DNA from: Streptomyces caelestis
Lineage (GTDB): Bacteria > Actinomycetota > Actinomycetes > Streptomycetales > Streptomycetaceae
NCBI RefSeq assembly: GCF_014205255.1
Contig: NZ_JACHNE010000001.1
Location: 3,224,001-3,288,000 of the forward strand
Reading direction: 5' to 3'
DNA length: 64,000 bases
Position 1 is the first letter of the stretch, and the number at the start of each line of letters is the position of its first letter. The notes beneath the pieces were generated by a model that saw only the letters and a list, made by a program, of their open reading frames with translations, searched no databases and had not been told where the DNA came from. A program made the translations under genes and the position numbers. Below, piece after piece: positions 1 to 9,294 of the stretch.

Positions 1-1371
1 CAGATGCACGACCCGGTGACCCGGCTGCCCAACCGCACGCTGTTCTTCGAACGCCTGTCGGCCGCGTTGGAGGCGGAGTCGTACGAGCAGAGCGGCACCG
101 GCCGGATCGGCCTGTGCTACCTGGACCTGGACGGCTTCAAGGCCATCAACGACACCCTCGGCCACCGCGTGGGCGACCGGCTGCTGGCCGCCGTCGCCGA
201 GCGCCTCACGCGCTGCGCGGACGAGGCCGGTCACGCCCGCCCCAGCACCCCGCTGGTGGCCCGGCTCGGCGGGGACGAGTTCGCACTGCTCGTCGAGGAC
301 TCCACGGGCACCGAGCAACTGGCCGAGCTCGCCGAGTCGGTGCTGGAGGCGATCCAGGACCCGTTCGACATCTCCGGCCAGCGGCTGTCGGTCTCGGCGT
401 CGATCGGTGTCGTGGAGCGGCACGCGGCCGGGACGAGTCCGACCGCCCTGATGCAGGCGGCGGACACCACGCTGTACTGGGCGAAGGCCGACGGCAAGTC
501 CCGCTGGACCCTGTTCGACCCGGAGCGCAACGCCCACCGCATGACCCGCCAGGCCCTCGCCTCCACGCTGCGGCCGGCCATCGACCGGGGCGAGTTCCAG
601 TTGGAGTACCAGCCGCTGGTCGGCATGGAGGACGACCGGCTGCACGGGGTCGAGGCGCTCATCCGCTGGAATCATCCTCAGTTCGGCGTACTGACGCCGA
701 ATCGGTTCATCGGACTTGCCGAGGAGGACGGTTCGATCGTTCCGCTGGGCCGCTGGGTGCTGCGGACAGCTTGCCGGCAGGCCCGTCGCTGGCAGTTGGA
801 CCACCCCGACGAGCCGCCGATCTTCGTGAGCGTGAACGTGGCGGTGCGTCAGGTCTGGGACTCCGACCTGGTGGCGGACGTGGCGGAGACCCTGGCCGAG
901 ACGGGCCTCGCGCCGCACCTGCTCCAGCTGGAGCTCACCGAGTCGGCGGTGATGGGCTCGGCCGGCCGGCCGCTCCAGGCCCTGAAGGCCCTCAGCGAGA
1001 TGGGCGTACGCATCGCCATCGACGACTTCGGCACCGGCTACTCGAACCTGGCCTACCTCAGCCGCCTGCCGGTGTCCGTCCTGAAGCTGGACGGCACCTT
1101 CGTCCGCGGCTTCCAGTACGACGACCGGGACACCTCCACCCGCCCCAACCCGGCCGACGAGGTCGTGGTCGAGGCGATGATCCAGCTCGCCCACCGGCTC
1201 GGGCTGACCGTCACCGCCGAATGCGTGGAGACCTCGGCCCAGGCGACCCGGTTGCGGCGCATCGGCTGCGACACCGGGCAGGGCTGGCTCTACTCCCGTC
1301 CGGTGCCGCCGGATCGCATCTCCGAGCTGCTGGACACGCCGGGTGTTCAGGCGGGCGTCGGCAACCCGTAG
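1..1371 (+). CDS. GGDEF-EAL c-di-GMP turnover protein (5' end outside window)
   Basis: Bifunctional-type protein of c-di-GMP metabolism, with a diguanylate cyclase domain followed by a phosphodiesterase domain. The visible 456 codons begin inside the GGDEF domain at the DPVTRLPN motif. The signature [10 protein letters not shown] is intact near residue 90. The EAL domain starts near residue 185 and keeps EALIRWNHP, the LELTES helix and the [11 protein letters not shown] motif, so both halves look catalytic. The frame stays open through base 1, so N-terminal sensory or membrane segments (usual in Streptomyces RmdA/RmdB-type proteins) lie outside the window. The 3' end overlaps the convergent LLM gene by 25 bp. 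Class is certain; the paralogue is not assignable. Confidence 0.93.
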   Translation, partial: QMHDPVTRLPNRTLFFERLSAALEAESYEQSGTGRIGLCYLDLDGFKAINDTLGHRVGDRLLAAVAERLTRCADEAGHARPSTPLVARLGGDEFALLVEDSTGTEQLAELAESVLEAIQDPFDISGQRLSVSASIGVVERHAAGTSPTALMQAADTTLYWAKADGKSRWTLFDPERNAHRMTRQALASTLRPAIDRGEFQLEYQPLVGMEDDRLHGVEALIRWNHPQFGVLTPNRFIGLAEEDGSIVPLGRWVLRTACRQARRWQLDHPDEPPIFVSVNVAVRQVWDSDLVADVAETLAETGLAPHLLQLELTESAVMGSAGRPLQALKALSEMGVRIAIDDFGTGYSNLAYLSRLPVSVLKLDGTFVRGFQYDDRDTSTRPNPADEVVVEAMIQLAHRLGLTVTAECVETSAQATRLRRIGCDTGQGWLYSRPVPPDRISELLDTPGVQAGVGNP

Positions 1372-2438
1372 GCGTCGGCGATGAGTTCGTAGGAGCGCAC
1401 GCGTACGTCGCCGCCGTGCGCGTTGGCCGTGATCATCAGCTCGTCGGCGCCGGTGCGCTTGGCGAGGTCGTCCAGGCCGGAGCGGACCTCGTCCGGGGTG
1501 CCGTGGATGACGTTCGCGTTCCAGGAGTCGACGAAGTCGCGCTCCATCGGGCTGAACTCGTGGGCCTCCGCCTCCTCGGGGCTGGGTACGAGGCCGGGGC
1601 GTCCGGTGCGCAGCCGGACCATGCTGAGCGCGGCGGCCAGGACCTGGCGGCGGGCCTCCCGCTCCTCGTCGGCGGCGAGGGCGGAGACGCCGATGAGGGC
1701 GTACGGCTCGTCGAGCACGGCGGACGGCTGGAAGGACTCCCGGTACAGGTCCAGGGCCGGGATCGTGTTCTGCGCCGAGAAGTGGTGGGCGAAGGCGAAG
1801 GGCAGTCCGAGTGCGCCGGCCAGGCGGGCACTGAAGCCGGAGGAGCCGAGCAGCCAGATGGGCGGGCGGTGCGGGGACTGGACGCCGCCGGGGGACGTGG
1901 CCTGGACCGGCCCCGGTACGGCGTGGATACGACGGTAGGGATGGCCGTCGGGGAAGTCGTCGTCGAGGAACCGGGTCAGCTCGGCGAGCTGCTGGGGGAA
2001 GTCGTCGGCGCCCTCGCCCGGCCGGTCGGTGCGGCGCAGGGCCGCCGCCGTGGCACCGTCCGTGCCGGGAGCGCGGCCGAGGCCGAGGTCGACGCGGCCC
2101 GGGGCCATGGCCTCCAGCGTCCCGAACTGCTCGGCGATGACGAGCGGGGCGTGGTTGGGCAGCATCACACCGCCCGAGCCGAGGCGGATGCGGTCGGTGT
2201 GGGCGGCGAGGTGGGCCAGGATCACGGCCGGGGACGACGAGGCCACGCCCGGCATGGAGTGGTGCTCGGCGACCCAGTAGCGGTGGAAGCCGCGGGCCTC
2301 CGCGAGGCGGGCCAGGTCGACGCTGGTGCGCAGCGCGTCGGAGGCGGTGCGGCCGGCCCCTACGGAGACCAGGTCCAGTACGGAGAGGGGGACGGGGGCG
2401 CCGCCCTGTGCTGCGCCGCGTATCTCGTCTGCCGCCAC
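1347..2438 (-). CDS. LLM class flavin-dependent oxidoreductase
   Basis: Luciferase-like monooxygenase family protein, 363 aa, with a TIM barrel predicted to use FMN or F420. The family hallmark '[17 protein letters not shown]' lies near the N-terminus and is followed by the [14 protein letters not shown] segment; '[13 protein letters not shown]' lies mid-protein. The frame is open further upstream, but a GTG at 2438 has a perfect AGGAGG nine bases ahead and removes a low-complexity leader, so I chose it. Convergent with the GGDEF-EAL gene. The substrate cannot be predicted. Confidence 0.88.
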   Translation of the reverse strand: MAADEIRGAAQGGAPVPLSVLDLVSVGAGRTASDALRTSVDLARLAEARGFHRYWVAEHHSMPGVASSSPAVILAHLAAHTDRIRLGSGGVMLPNHAPLVIAEQFGTLEAMAPGRVDLGLGRAPGTDGATAAALRRTDRPGEGADDFPQQLAELTRFLDDDFPDGHPYRRIHAVPGPVQATSPGGVQSPHRPPIWLLGSSGFSARLAGALGLPFAFAHHFSAQNTIPALDLYRESFQPSAVLDEPYALIGVSALAADEEREARRQVLAAALSMVRLRTGRPGLVPSPEEAEAHEFSPMERDFVDSWNANVIHGTPDEVRSGLDDLAKRTGADELMITANAHGGDVRVRSYELIADAYGLPTPA

Positions 2439-2541
2439 GGTGGGGTGCCTCCTGCTGTGGGCCGTGTGCTGTCGTTCCGGCTCTAACAGGGGACTGTCTC
2501 CGCTTATTCCCGATGGGGTCATGGTGGCCGCACCGGCGGTG

Positions 2542-2826
2542 TCAGGCGGCCCGCTCCCAGTGGCTTCGCACACTGTCGTGCGGAGGCCGGCGGTCCGCCT
2601 TCTCGCGGGACCGGAGCACGCCCCACATGAGGACGGCCGCACCGAAGATCCACCACGGCAGCGACCACACCGCGCCCCACCAGCCGGCCCGCGGATCGAG
2701 GACGGCGTCGACGCCGGCGGTGACCATCGCTGCGGCCAGGCTCCAGCACACCAGGCGCCCGGACATCTGGACAGCGCTTACACGGAATCTGAACGGGCCC
2801 CGTTCGGCCATCGGGGAGTCCTTCAC
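2542..2826 (-). CDS. small membrane protein
   Basis: A 94-aa protein with two hydrophobic stretches (about residues 27-43 and 52-72) separated by a short Trp-rich loop, followed by a basic, charged tail. It looks like a two-pass membrane protein with a short cytoplasmic C-terminus. An alternative ATG lies five codons downstream. No conserved motif or function is recognised. It is divergent from the two small genes that follow. Confidence 0.5.
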   Translation of the reverse strand: MKDSPMAERGPFRFRVSAVQMSGRLVCWSLAAAMVTAGVDAVLDPRAGWWGAVWSLPWWIFGAAVLMWGVLRSREKADRRPPHDSVRSHWERAA

Positions 2827-3079
2827 GGCACGACTGGCTGCGGACGTGGCCAGTGTGCACGGGATGGACAGCTGAAGGGGAACGCGCTTTCGGACAACCC
2901 AAGCGCCATGTGAGGCGGCGGAGTTGAGTATTCCTCAGCTTTGAGTGGGTTGTTGGAGTACCTATGCCCCGGTCCATACCGAATAAGGGGTAGGACTGAT
3001 TCCGGCCCACATGGAAGGCATGCTCAAGGGCACGGCAGAGGTAACCGGCGGTCGAGTTCGCTCACACGAGGTGGAATCC

Positions 3080-3352
3080 ATGGCGAGCAGTCCCACGACG
3101 AAGCCGACCGCGTTCCAAGGGCAGGGCGCGCCCCCGGCGTACCGGGTGGCTGCGGCGGGGACCCGGCTCAAAGCGGCGTTCGCCGTGGCCGTCGGCATGA
3201 ATCTGGTCGAGGTCGTCTGGGACCCGAGTGGAATCGCCTGGCTGGTGGCTCGAGCGGCAGTCAGCGTGATCTTCTCGGTCGCCCTCGTCTCCTATGTGGT
3301 GCTGCGCGTGCTTCGGTGGCGCCGCGCCAGGACCGGACGGACGCCGTCATGA
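3080..3352 (+). CDS. small membrane protein
   Basis: A 90-aa hypothetical protein. The ATG at 3080 follows a GAGGTGG ribosome-binding site, so I prefer it to the ATG 23 codons upstream. A soluble N-terminal half precedes two hydrophobic segments, roughly residues 37-50 and 58-78, and an RRAR-type basic end. Its TGA overlaps the ATG of the next gene (ATGA), indicating translational coupling. Function unknown. Confidence 0.55.
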   Translation: MASSPTTKPTAFQGQGAPPAYRVAAAGTRLKAAFAVAVGMNLVEVVWDPSGIAWLVARAAVSVIFSVALVSYVVLRVLRWRRARTGRTPS

Positions 3353-3636
3353 GAGGAAGCCCGGAGGAGCGCCCGAGCGGGAACGGGGCGGGTCTGCGCG
3401 ACCGTCGGCGCGGCGCGTTCTCCGCGGGCCTCTTCGGGTGCGTGGTCGCAGCGCCGCAGGAGCTGCTCGACTCCGGGGTCGGCTGGGACCTTCCGCTGGC
3501 CATGCTGGTCGGCGCTGCCGCGGGAGGAGCCGTGGGTTTTGTGTTCCCCTCCGTCCTGACCCGTCGCCGCCGGGAACCGCCTTCCGCTCCGCCACCGCCG
3601 TATCCCCCGCCCCCGCCGCCTGAACGGAGAACGTGA
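3349..3636 (+). CDS. small membrane protein with proline-rich tail
   Basis: A 95-aa protein whose ATG overlaps the stop of the preceding small membrane gene by four bases. The charged N-terminus is followed by two hydrophobic segments (about 26-36 and 48-68) and an RRRR stop-transfer. The tail is almost pure Pro, ending in runs of P and Y. Such tails can act as protein-interaction modules, but no homologue is recognised. It probably forms a two-gene operon with its neighbour. Confidence 0.55.
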   Translation: MRGSPEERPSGNGAGLRDRRRGAFSAGLFGCVVAAPQELLDSGVGWDLPLAMLVGAAAGGAVGFVFPSVLTRRRREPPSAPPPPYPPPPPPERRT

Positions 3637-3668
3637 AGCCGTGCATGCGGCGAGGACGGCGCGCTCAT

Positions 3669-4400
3669 TCACGCCTGGACGATCGGCTCCCTCGTGAACA
3701 GCGCGCCCAGTTCCGGCGCGTTCACGCGGCGGTCGGCCAGGCGGAGGGCCTCCCAGACCGTGACCTGGTTGGCGGTCAGGACCGGCTTGCCGAGGTCCTT
3801 CTCCAGCGCCGGGATGTGGGCCGCCGTGTGCAGGGCCGTGTCGGGCAGGAGGAGGGCATCAGCGTCGGGGTGGTCGGAGTGCCGGGCCATGGCCAGGAGT
3901 TCGGCCTCGCCCCACGTGCCGACCTCGGCGGCCGTGATGATGCCGGAGCTCTTCACCGAGACGACCTCGACGCCGTCCGCCCGCAGGAACTCGGCGAACA
4001 GCTGGGCCACGTCGTCCGGGTACGTCGCGCCGATCGCGACCCGGCGCGCCCCCAGCTCCCGTACCGCGTGCACGAACGCGAAGGACGTCGAGGAGGCCGG
4101 CATGCCGGCCGTCTGCGCCAGGGTGCGCACCTGCTCCTGCGCGCCGTCCCAGCCGTAGACGAAGCTGCCGCTGGTGCAGGCCCACACCACGGCGTCCGCG
4201 CCGGCGTGCCGCAGCTCCTGCACGCCCGCCGCCAGTCGGCCGGCGGAGCCCATCTCCAGCAGCGCGTCCACCCGGTGCGCGTCCTCACCGATGTCGGTGT
4301 GCACCAGGTCCACCCGGATGTCACTGCCCAGCAACTGCTCGATGCGCGGATAGTCGTCCTCGGCCGAGTGGCCCGGGTAGAGAAATCCCAGTGCTGTCAT
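3669..4400 (-). CDS. Asp/Glu racemase-superfamily protein (one catalytic Cys only)
   Basis: A 243-aa protein of the maleate isomerase / aspartate-glutamate racemase / arylmalonate decarboxylase superfamily. The first conserved cysteine motif WACTSGSF is present (C75). The second motif, which carries Cys in the active racemases, reads LLLPDTALHT here, with D187 at the expected Cys position. It starts within the last four bases of the paralogous gene upstream and so is translationally coupled to it. The chemistry therefore probably differs from two-Cys isomerisation: decarboxylase-like, lyase-like or a partner subunit. The family call is firm; the reaction is not. Confidence 0.82.
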   Translation of the reverse strand: MTALGFLYPGHSAEDDYPRIEQLLGSDIRVDLVHTDIGEDAHRVDALLEMGSAGRLAAGVQELRHAGADAVVWACTSGSFVYGWDGAQEQVRTLAQTAGMPASSTSFAFVHAVRELGARRVAIGATYPDDVAQLFAEFLRADGVEVVSVKSSGIITAAEVGTWGEAELLAMARHSDHPDADALLLPDTALHTAAHIPALEKDLGKPVLTANQVTVWEALRLADRRVNAPELGALFTREPIVQA

Positions 4401-5209
4401 GTCCAGCCTTCCTGCTGCTCTTCTTCCGGCACGACGGGACCGGCGTGCGCCCCCGGCGATCCGAGACCGGCACGCGCCTCCGGATTGATCAGCGCTTGAT
4501 ACGGCCCCACCGCACGGGTACCCAATCGGCGCAGCGCCGCCCACATCGTCACTTGGTTGGCCGAGATCACCGGGATGCGCAGCTCGGCCTCCAACTGGGG
4601 GATGACGTCGTAGGTGGGCAGGTTGGTGCAGCTGATGAACAGGGCGTCGGCGTCCTCGCGTACGGCCTGCCGCGCCATGTCCACGACCTCCCGGTAGGGG
4701 ACCTTCCAGATGTGCCGGGTCAGGCCCATGAAGGCACAGCCGGAGATCGTGACGCCCGCCTGGGCCACATAGGCCTCCAGCGACTGCGTCACCGACACCG
4801 TGTACGGCGTCACCAGCGCCACCCGCCGTACGTCCAGCTCCACCAGGGCTTCCAGCAGCCCGCCCGAGGTGGTGATCGCCGGTACGGCGCCCGCCCGGCT
4901 CATCGCCTCGCACATCGCGCGCTCGCCCATGACGCCGCCGACGAAGCTGCCCGACGTACAGGCGTAGGCGATGACCTCGGGAGCGATCGCGTTGAGCGTG
5001 CCGACCGCCTCGCTCAGCGTCTCGTGTTCGCTGACCATGCGGGCCAGATCGAGGCTGACCTCGACCGGCACGAACGGTGTTCGTGTCATGTGCAGGGAGA
5101 CCTCGTCCGGCACCCACCGCCACAGCTCGCGGTCGAGAGCGAAGTCGAAGGGGGCGACGACGCCGACCCCGCGCTGCGGGCTGGGCCCGCCGAGAAATGA
5201 GACGTCCAT
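4397..5209 (-). CDS. maleate isomerase / EutA-like Asp/Glu racemase family protein
   Basis: A 270-aa protein with both catalytic cysteines of the maleate cis-trans isomerase group: YACTSGSF (C84) and ISCTNLPTYD (C194). Proteins of this group include EutA of ectoine-utilisation clusters and maleate isomerases of nicotinate catabolism. Its 3' end overlaps the one-Cys paralogue by 4 bp. The nearby EhuBCDA-type importer makes a EutA-like role attractive, but that is inference. It is divergent from the hydroxyacid dehydrogenase gene across a 198-bp control region. Confidence 0.85.
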   Translation of the reverse strand: MDVSFLGGPSPQRGVGVVAPFDFALDRELWRWVPDEVSLHMTRTPFVPVEVSLDLARMVSEHETLSEAVGTLNAIAPEVIAYACTSGSFVGGVMGERAMCEAMSRAGAVPAITTSGGLLEALVELDVRRVALVTPYTVSVTQSLEAYVAQAGVTISGCAFMGLTRHIWKVPYREVVDMARQAVREDADALFISCTNLPTYDVIPQLEAELRIPVISANQVTMWAALRRLGTRAVGPYQALINPEARAGLGSPGAHAGPVVPEEEQQEGWT

Positions 5210-5297
5210 GGCAGGGCACCGGCCTCACACTGGGCAACGAGTGTGCAACGGATCGTGGGAACGCCCGTGTTGACGACGGTAGGTTCGGGTGCGAGCG

Positions 5298-5342
5298 TGG
5301 TCAATCCGCCCGGATCATTCCCTGGTCAACAACGTGTTAACT
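5298..5342. promoter_or_regulatory. candidate operator region, repeated TGGTCAA and GTCAAC/GTTAAC
   Basis: In the divergent gap between the racemase genes and the dehydrogenase gene, TGGTCAA occurs twice (5298 and 5323, 25 bp apart). The second copy runs into an imperfect inverted repeat, GTCAAC-N5-GTTAAC (5326-5342). A local regulator such as the IclR protein encoded at 11628 could bind here. This is inference only. Confidence 0.35.
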
Positions 5343-5407
5343 CGTCGTCACCGGCCGCCTCCCGAAGACCGGCCACCCCCGCCGCACGGCTGGAGAAACG
5401 GCTGCTC

Positions 5408-6355
5408 ATGCCCACCCCCACCCTCCTCGTCCTGGACGCCGAACCCCTCCCCCGCCTCGGAAGCCTCACCGGCCGCGCCCGCATCGAACACACCGACGCG
5501 AAGGGTCTCGCCGCACGCCTCCCGCGTGCGGATGTACTGCTGGTGTGGGACTTCACCTCGCGCGCCGTGCGGGACGCCTGGCCCGGCGAGGGCCCACGGC
5601 CACGCTGGGTGCATACGGCGAGCGCCGGTGTGGACCATCTGATGTGCCCCGAACTCGCGGCCTCCGACACGGTGGTGACGAACGCGCGCGGCATCTTCGA
5701 CCAGCCGATCGCCGAGTACGTCGCCGCGCTCGTGCTGGCGATGGCCAAGGACCTGCCGCGCACTCTGGAGCTGCAACGGGAGCGGACCTGGCGGCACCGC
5801 GAGTCGCACAAGGTCGCCGGGAGCCGGGCCGTCGTGGTCGGCACCGGGCCCATCGGCCGGGCGATCGCCCGTACGCTGGGCGCGCTCGACATCACGACGG
5901 CGCTCGTCGGGCGCACCCCGCGCACCGGCGTGCACGGCCCGGAGGATCTGGACCGGCTGCTGGCGCGCGCCGACTGGGTGATCGCGGCGGCACCGCTCAC
6001 GGAGCAGACGCACGGCATGTTCGACGCCCGCCGCTTCGGCGTGATGCAGCCGTCCGCCCGGTTCGTCAACATCGGCCGCGGCCAGTTGGTCGTCGAGGAG
6101 GCGCTCGCCGAGGCCCTGGCCAAGCACGGGATCGCGGGCGCCGCCCTGGACGTCTTCGAGTCCGAGCCCCTGACCCCCGACAGTCCGTTGTGGCAGGTCC
6201 CGGGCCTGATCGTGTCCCCGCACATGAGCGGCGACACCATCGGCTGGCGGGACGAGCTCGGCGCCCAGTTCGTTGAGCTGTACGAGTTGTGGGCGGCGGG
6301 AAAGCCGCTGGAGAACGTGGTCGACAAACAGCGCGGGTATGTACCCGGACACTGA
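5408..6355 (+). CDS. D-2-hydroxyacid dehydrogenase
   Basis: NAD(P)-dependent 2-hydroxyacid dehydrogenase, 315 aa. The Rossmann motif VVGTGPIGRAIA sits mid-protein. The catalytic Arg lies in NIGRGQLV, the Glu in DVFESEPL and the His in VSPHMSG, so the active site looks complete. The ATG at 5408 follows a GGAG about a dozen bases upstream and starts directly at the MPTPTLLVLD strand; the frame is open further upstream without typical sequence. It precedes the amidase gene by only 17 bp and is probably in one operon with it. It would interconvert a 2-keto and a D-2-hydroxy acid in the same catabolic route. Confidence 0.9.
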   Translation: MPTPTLLVLDAEPLPRLGSLTGRARIEHTDAKGLAARLPRADVLLVWDFTSRAVRDAWPGEGPRPRWVHTASAGVDHLMCPELAASDTVVTNARGIFDQPIAEYVAALVLAMAKDLPRTLELQRERTWRHRESHKVAGSRAVVVGTGPIGRAIARTLGALDITTALVGRTPRTGVHGPEDLDRLLARADWVIAAAPLTEQTHGMFDARRFGVMQPSARFVNIGRGQLVVEEALAEALAKHGIAGAALDVFESEPLTPDSPLWQVPGLIVSPHMSGDTIGWRDELGAQFVELYELWAAGKPLENVVDKQRGYVPGH

Positions 6356-6372
6356 CGTTCCTTGGAGGGTGC

Positions 6373-7782
6373 ATGACCGAGCTCACCGAGCTGACCGCCG
6401 TACGGCTCCTCGACGGCTACCGCAAGGGCGAGTGGAGCCCCGTGGAGGCGACCCGCGCGGCGCTGGAGCGGGCCGAGGCGATCCAGCCGGAGGTGAACGC
6501 CTTCGTCCGGCTGACCGCCGAGGACGCGCTGGCCCGGGCTAGGGAGTCGGAGGAGCGCTGGCGGCGCGGTGAGCCGCAGGGGCTGCTGGACGGGGTGCCG
6601 GTCACGGTCAAGGACATCCTGCTGCTGCGCGGCGCGCCGACCCTGCGCGGGTCGAAGGCCGTGGATCCGGCGGGGCGCTGGGACGAGGACGCCCCGTCCG
6701 TGGCCCGCCTGCGGGAGCACGGGGCGGTCTTCATCGGCAAGACGACGACCCCCGAGTACGGCTGGAAGGGCGTGACGGACTCGCCGCTCAGCGGCGTGAC
6801 GCGCAACCCGTACGACCCCTCGCGCACCGCGGGCGGGTCCAGCGGCGGCAGCGCGGCGGCCGTGGCGCTCGGCGCGGGACCGCTGTCGCTGGGCACGGAC
6901 GGCGGCGGCAGTGTCCGTATCCCGGCGTCGTTCTGCGGGATCTTCGCGCTGAAGCCGACATACGGGCGGGTGCCGCTCTACCCGGCGAGCGCGTTCGGGA
7001 CGCTGGCACACGTCGGGCCGATGGCCCGGGACGCGGCGGACGCGGCGCTGCTGATGGACGTCATCGGCCACCCCGACTCGCGTGACTGGTCGGCACTCGC
7101 CCCGCCGCCCGGCACGTACACGGACGGCCTGACGGGCGGGGTGCGCGGGCTGCGCGTGGCGTACTCGCCGTCGCTGGGCGGGCAGGTGGCGGTGCGTCCG
7201 GAGGTCGCGTCGGCGGTGCGGCACGCCGTGGAGCGGCTGGCGGAGCTCGGCGCGTACGTCACGGAGACCGACCCGGACCTCACCGAACCGGTGGAGGCCT
7301 TCCACACCCTGTGGTTCAGCGGGGCTGCCCGGGTGACACAGCATCTGGGACCGGGGCAGCGGGAACTGCTGGATCCGGGCCTGCGCGAGATCTGCACACA
7401 GGGCGCCCGCTACTCGGCGCTGGACTATCTGGCCGCGGTGGACGTCCGGATGGACCTGGGGCGCCGGATGGGCCGCTTCCACGACTCCTACGACCTGCTC
7501 GTCACGCCGACCCTGCCGATCACGGCGTTCGAGGCGGGCGTCGAGGTACCGAAAGGATCCGGCCACCGGCGCTGGACGGGCTGGACGCCGTTCACGTACC
7601 CGTTCAACATGACGCAGCAGCCCGCGGCGAGCGTGCCGGTCGGCGCCGACGGGGACGGCCTGCCGATCGGTCTTCAGCTCGTGGCCGCCCGGCACCGGGA
7701 CGATCTGGTGCTGCGGGCGGCCCACGCGCTGTACGAGGCCGGCGTGGCGTCCGCCGGCCGGCTCACGCCCTCCGGAAGCTGA
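6373..7782 (+). CDS. amidase (amidase signature family)
   Basis: A 469-aa amidase-signature hydrolase. The Ser-cisSer-Lys triad is visible: K80 in VTVKDI, cis-Ser S156 in AGGSSGGSAA and the nucleophile S180 in TDGGGSVRIP. The ATG at 6373 follows TTGGAGGG at good spacing. It would hydrolyse an amide, plausibly a ring-opened or N-acyl amino acid brought in by the adjacent ABC importer (inference). Its last 20 bp overlap the convergent DUF3830 gene. Confidence 0.92.
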   Translation: MTELTELTAVRLLDGYRKGEWSPVEATRAALERAEAIQPEVNAFVRLTAEDALARARESEERWRRGEPQGLLDGVPVTVKDILLLRGAPTLRGSKAVDPAGRWDEDAPSVARLREHGAVFIGKTTTPEYGWKGVTDSPLSGVTRNPYDPSRTAGGSSGGSAAAVALGAGPLSLGTDGGGSVRIPASFCGIFALKPTYGRVPLYPASAFGTLAHVGPMARDAADAALLMDVIGHPDSRDWSALAPPPGTYTDGLTGGVRGLRVAYSPSLGGQVAVRPEVASAVRHAVERLAELGAYVTETDPDLTEPVEAFHTLWFSGAARVTQHLGPGQRELLDPGLREICTQGARYSALDYLAAVDVRMDLGRRMGRFHDSYDLLVTPTLPITAFEAGVEVPKGSGHRRWTGWTPFTYPFNMTQQPAASVPVGADGDGLPIGLQLVAARHRDDLVLRAAHALYEAGVASAGRLTPSGS

Positions 7783-8257
7783 GCGTCTCCCCCGCCGCTC
7801 CCGACCTCCACAGGTCGTTGCACGCCTCGGCCATGGCGTCCAGGCCCTCGACGATCTGGCCCCAGACGATGCCGGGGACCCAGCCCACATCGGCGTTCAG
7901 CAGCAGGTTGTTGCGCTCGTAGAACAGGGCCAGATCGACGAGCGTGGTCCCCGCGCGGACCTCGCGGTCGTAGCCGTAGGACTTGGTCCCCAACTCCGTA
8001 CCCGCGAAAGCGAAATAGCACAGATCGCCAGGAATGGGGGTGACTGTCGGGTTTTCCAGAGGTGGCTCGGTTTCGGCGAATGGCGGGAAAAGAGCGTAGA
8101 TCTCGTTGCGTGCGTACTTCGCGTGGTAGACGTCCCCGGCCAGCGGAAGGGCGTCCCAGACGGCCGCGCAGGTGATCGGCGCGCGGTCGTCCAGCAGCTT
8201 GGCCCGGCAGGTCACGTCGCGCTTGACCAGCGAGACTTCGATATATCGATCAGCCAT
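7763..8257 (-). CDS. DUF3830 family protein
   Basis: A 164-aa protein resembling DUF3830 (predicted cyclophilin-like beta barrel). Recognisable segments are RAPITCAAVWDALPL, the HAKYARNEIYAL segment and the glycine-rich FAGTELGTKSYGYDREVRAG segment. Members often sit in amino-acid or amide catabolism loci with amidases and ABC importers, as here. The ATG at 8257 has GGAGG unusually close (one base), so the exact start is uncertain. It is divergent from ehuB across 83 bp. Biochemical role unknown. Confidence 0.75.
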   Translation of the reverse strand: MADRYIEVSLVKRDVTCRAKLLDDRAPITCAAVWDALPLAGDVYHAKYARNEIYALFPPFAETEPPLENPTVTPIPGDLCYFAFAGTELGTKSYGYDREVRAGTTLVDLALFYERNNLLLNADVGWVPGIVWGQIVEGLDAMAEACNDLWRSGAAGETLSFRRA

Positions 8258-8340
8258 GCCTCCATGGGAGTGCCCGTCGCCCTCGCGGTCAAGGGCACAC
8301 CGGGAGACGTGCGGGGCTTGAAAAGACCGGCATAACTCGA

Positions 8341-9294
8341 ATGCGGTCGGGTAGCCGCGCGCCCATGGCTCCACCACAGAGAAGCCCACTGAGAAGTCCG
8401 GAACCCATATCCCAGGCCGTATCCAGGCCCACACGCCGGTCGCTGCTCGCGGGGGTCGCGGCGCTCGGCGCGCTGGGTACCGCCGGATGCAGCCGAGTGG
8501 CCACCGCGTCGAGCACCAAGGGCGGTGACCTGCTCGACCGGCTCAGGGCCGCCGGTGTCGTACGCCTCGGCATCGCCGGTGAGATCCCGTTCGGCTTCAT
8601 CGACAAGAACGGCGAGCTGACCGGTGAGGCACCGGAACTGGCCAAGGTGATCTTCAAGCGGCTCGGCGTCGACCGGGTGCAGCCCGTGCCGACCGAGTTC
8701 GGCTCGCTCATCCCGGGCCTGAACTCCCAGCAGTTCGACGTCGTCGCCGCCGGGATGTACGTCAACCCCGAGCGCTGCGAGCAGGTCATCTTCTCCGACC
8801 CCGACTACCAGATGCTCGACTCGTTCATCGTCCGCAAGGGCAACCCGAAGGGGCTGCGCAGCTACGAGGACATCGTCGAGAAGAAGGCGAAGTTCGCCAC
8901 CGGGACCGGATACGCAGAGATCCAGTACGCCGTCGAGGCGGGGTACAAGGAGAGCGAGATCCTGATCGTCCCGGACCAGGTCGCGGGCCTGAACGCGGTC
9001 GAGGCGGGGCGCGTGGACGTGTTCGCCGGTACGGCGCTCACCGTACGCGAGGTGGTGAAGAAGTCCGCCAAGGCGGAGGCCACCGAGCCGTTCAAGCCGA
9101 TCGTGGGCGGCAAGCCGCACGTCGACGGCGGCGCCTTCGCGTTCCGGCCGACCGAGACCGGGCTGCGGGACGCCTTCAACGTCGAGCTGCACAAGCTCAA
9201 GAAGAGCGGCGAACTGTTCCGCATCCTCAAGCCCTTCGGTTTCACCAAGGCGGAGATGACGGATCTGACCGCGAAGGAGCTCTGCGGCGGATGA
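8341..9294 (+). CDS. ehuB: ectoine/hydroxyectoine ABC transporter substrate-binding lipoprotein EhuB
   Basis: A 317-aa family 3 solute-binding protein. A twin-arginine n-region (TRRSLLAG) and lipobox GTAGC predict a Tat-exported lipoprotein. The sequence tracks EhuB of Sinorhizobium meliloti along its length: KRLGV, the GSLIPGL strand, NPERC, RKGNPKGLRSYEDI and the C-terminal KELC. Ligand positions I recall for EhuB are kept or conservatively changed: Glu and Phe of GEIPFGF, the aromatic of GMYVNPERC and its Arg, and Glu of GYAEIQ. The start may be 8341 or the ATG at 8365. Its stop overlaps ehuC (ATGA). Ligand assignment is by similarity. Confidence 0.88.
   Translation: MRSGSRAPMAPPQRSPLRSPEPISQAVSRPTRRSLLAGVAALGALGTAGCSRVATASSTKGGDLLDRLRAAGVVRLGIAGEIPFGFIDKNGELTGEAPELAKVIFKRLGVDRVQPVPTEFGSLIPGLNSQQFDVVAAGMYVNPERCEQVIFSDPDYQMLDSFIVRKGNPKGLRSYEDIVEKKAKFATGTGYAEIQYAVEAGYKESEILIVPDQVAGLNAVEAGRVDVFAGTALTVREVVKKSAKAEATEPFKPIVGGKPHVDGGAFAFRPTETGLRDAFNVELHKLKKSGELFRILKPFGFTKAEMTDLTAKELCGG

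Noticed and set aside
4..1371. Complete gene starting at the first ATG in the window
   Set aside because: The ATG lies inside the GGDEF domain and the frame is open to base 1, so the true start is upstream of the window.
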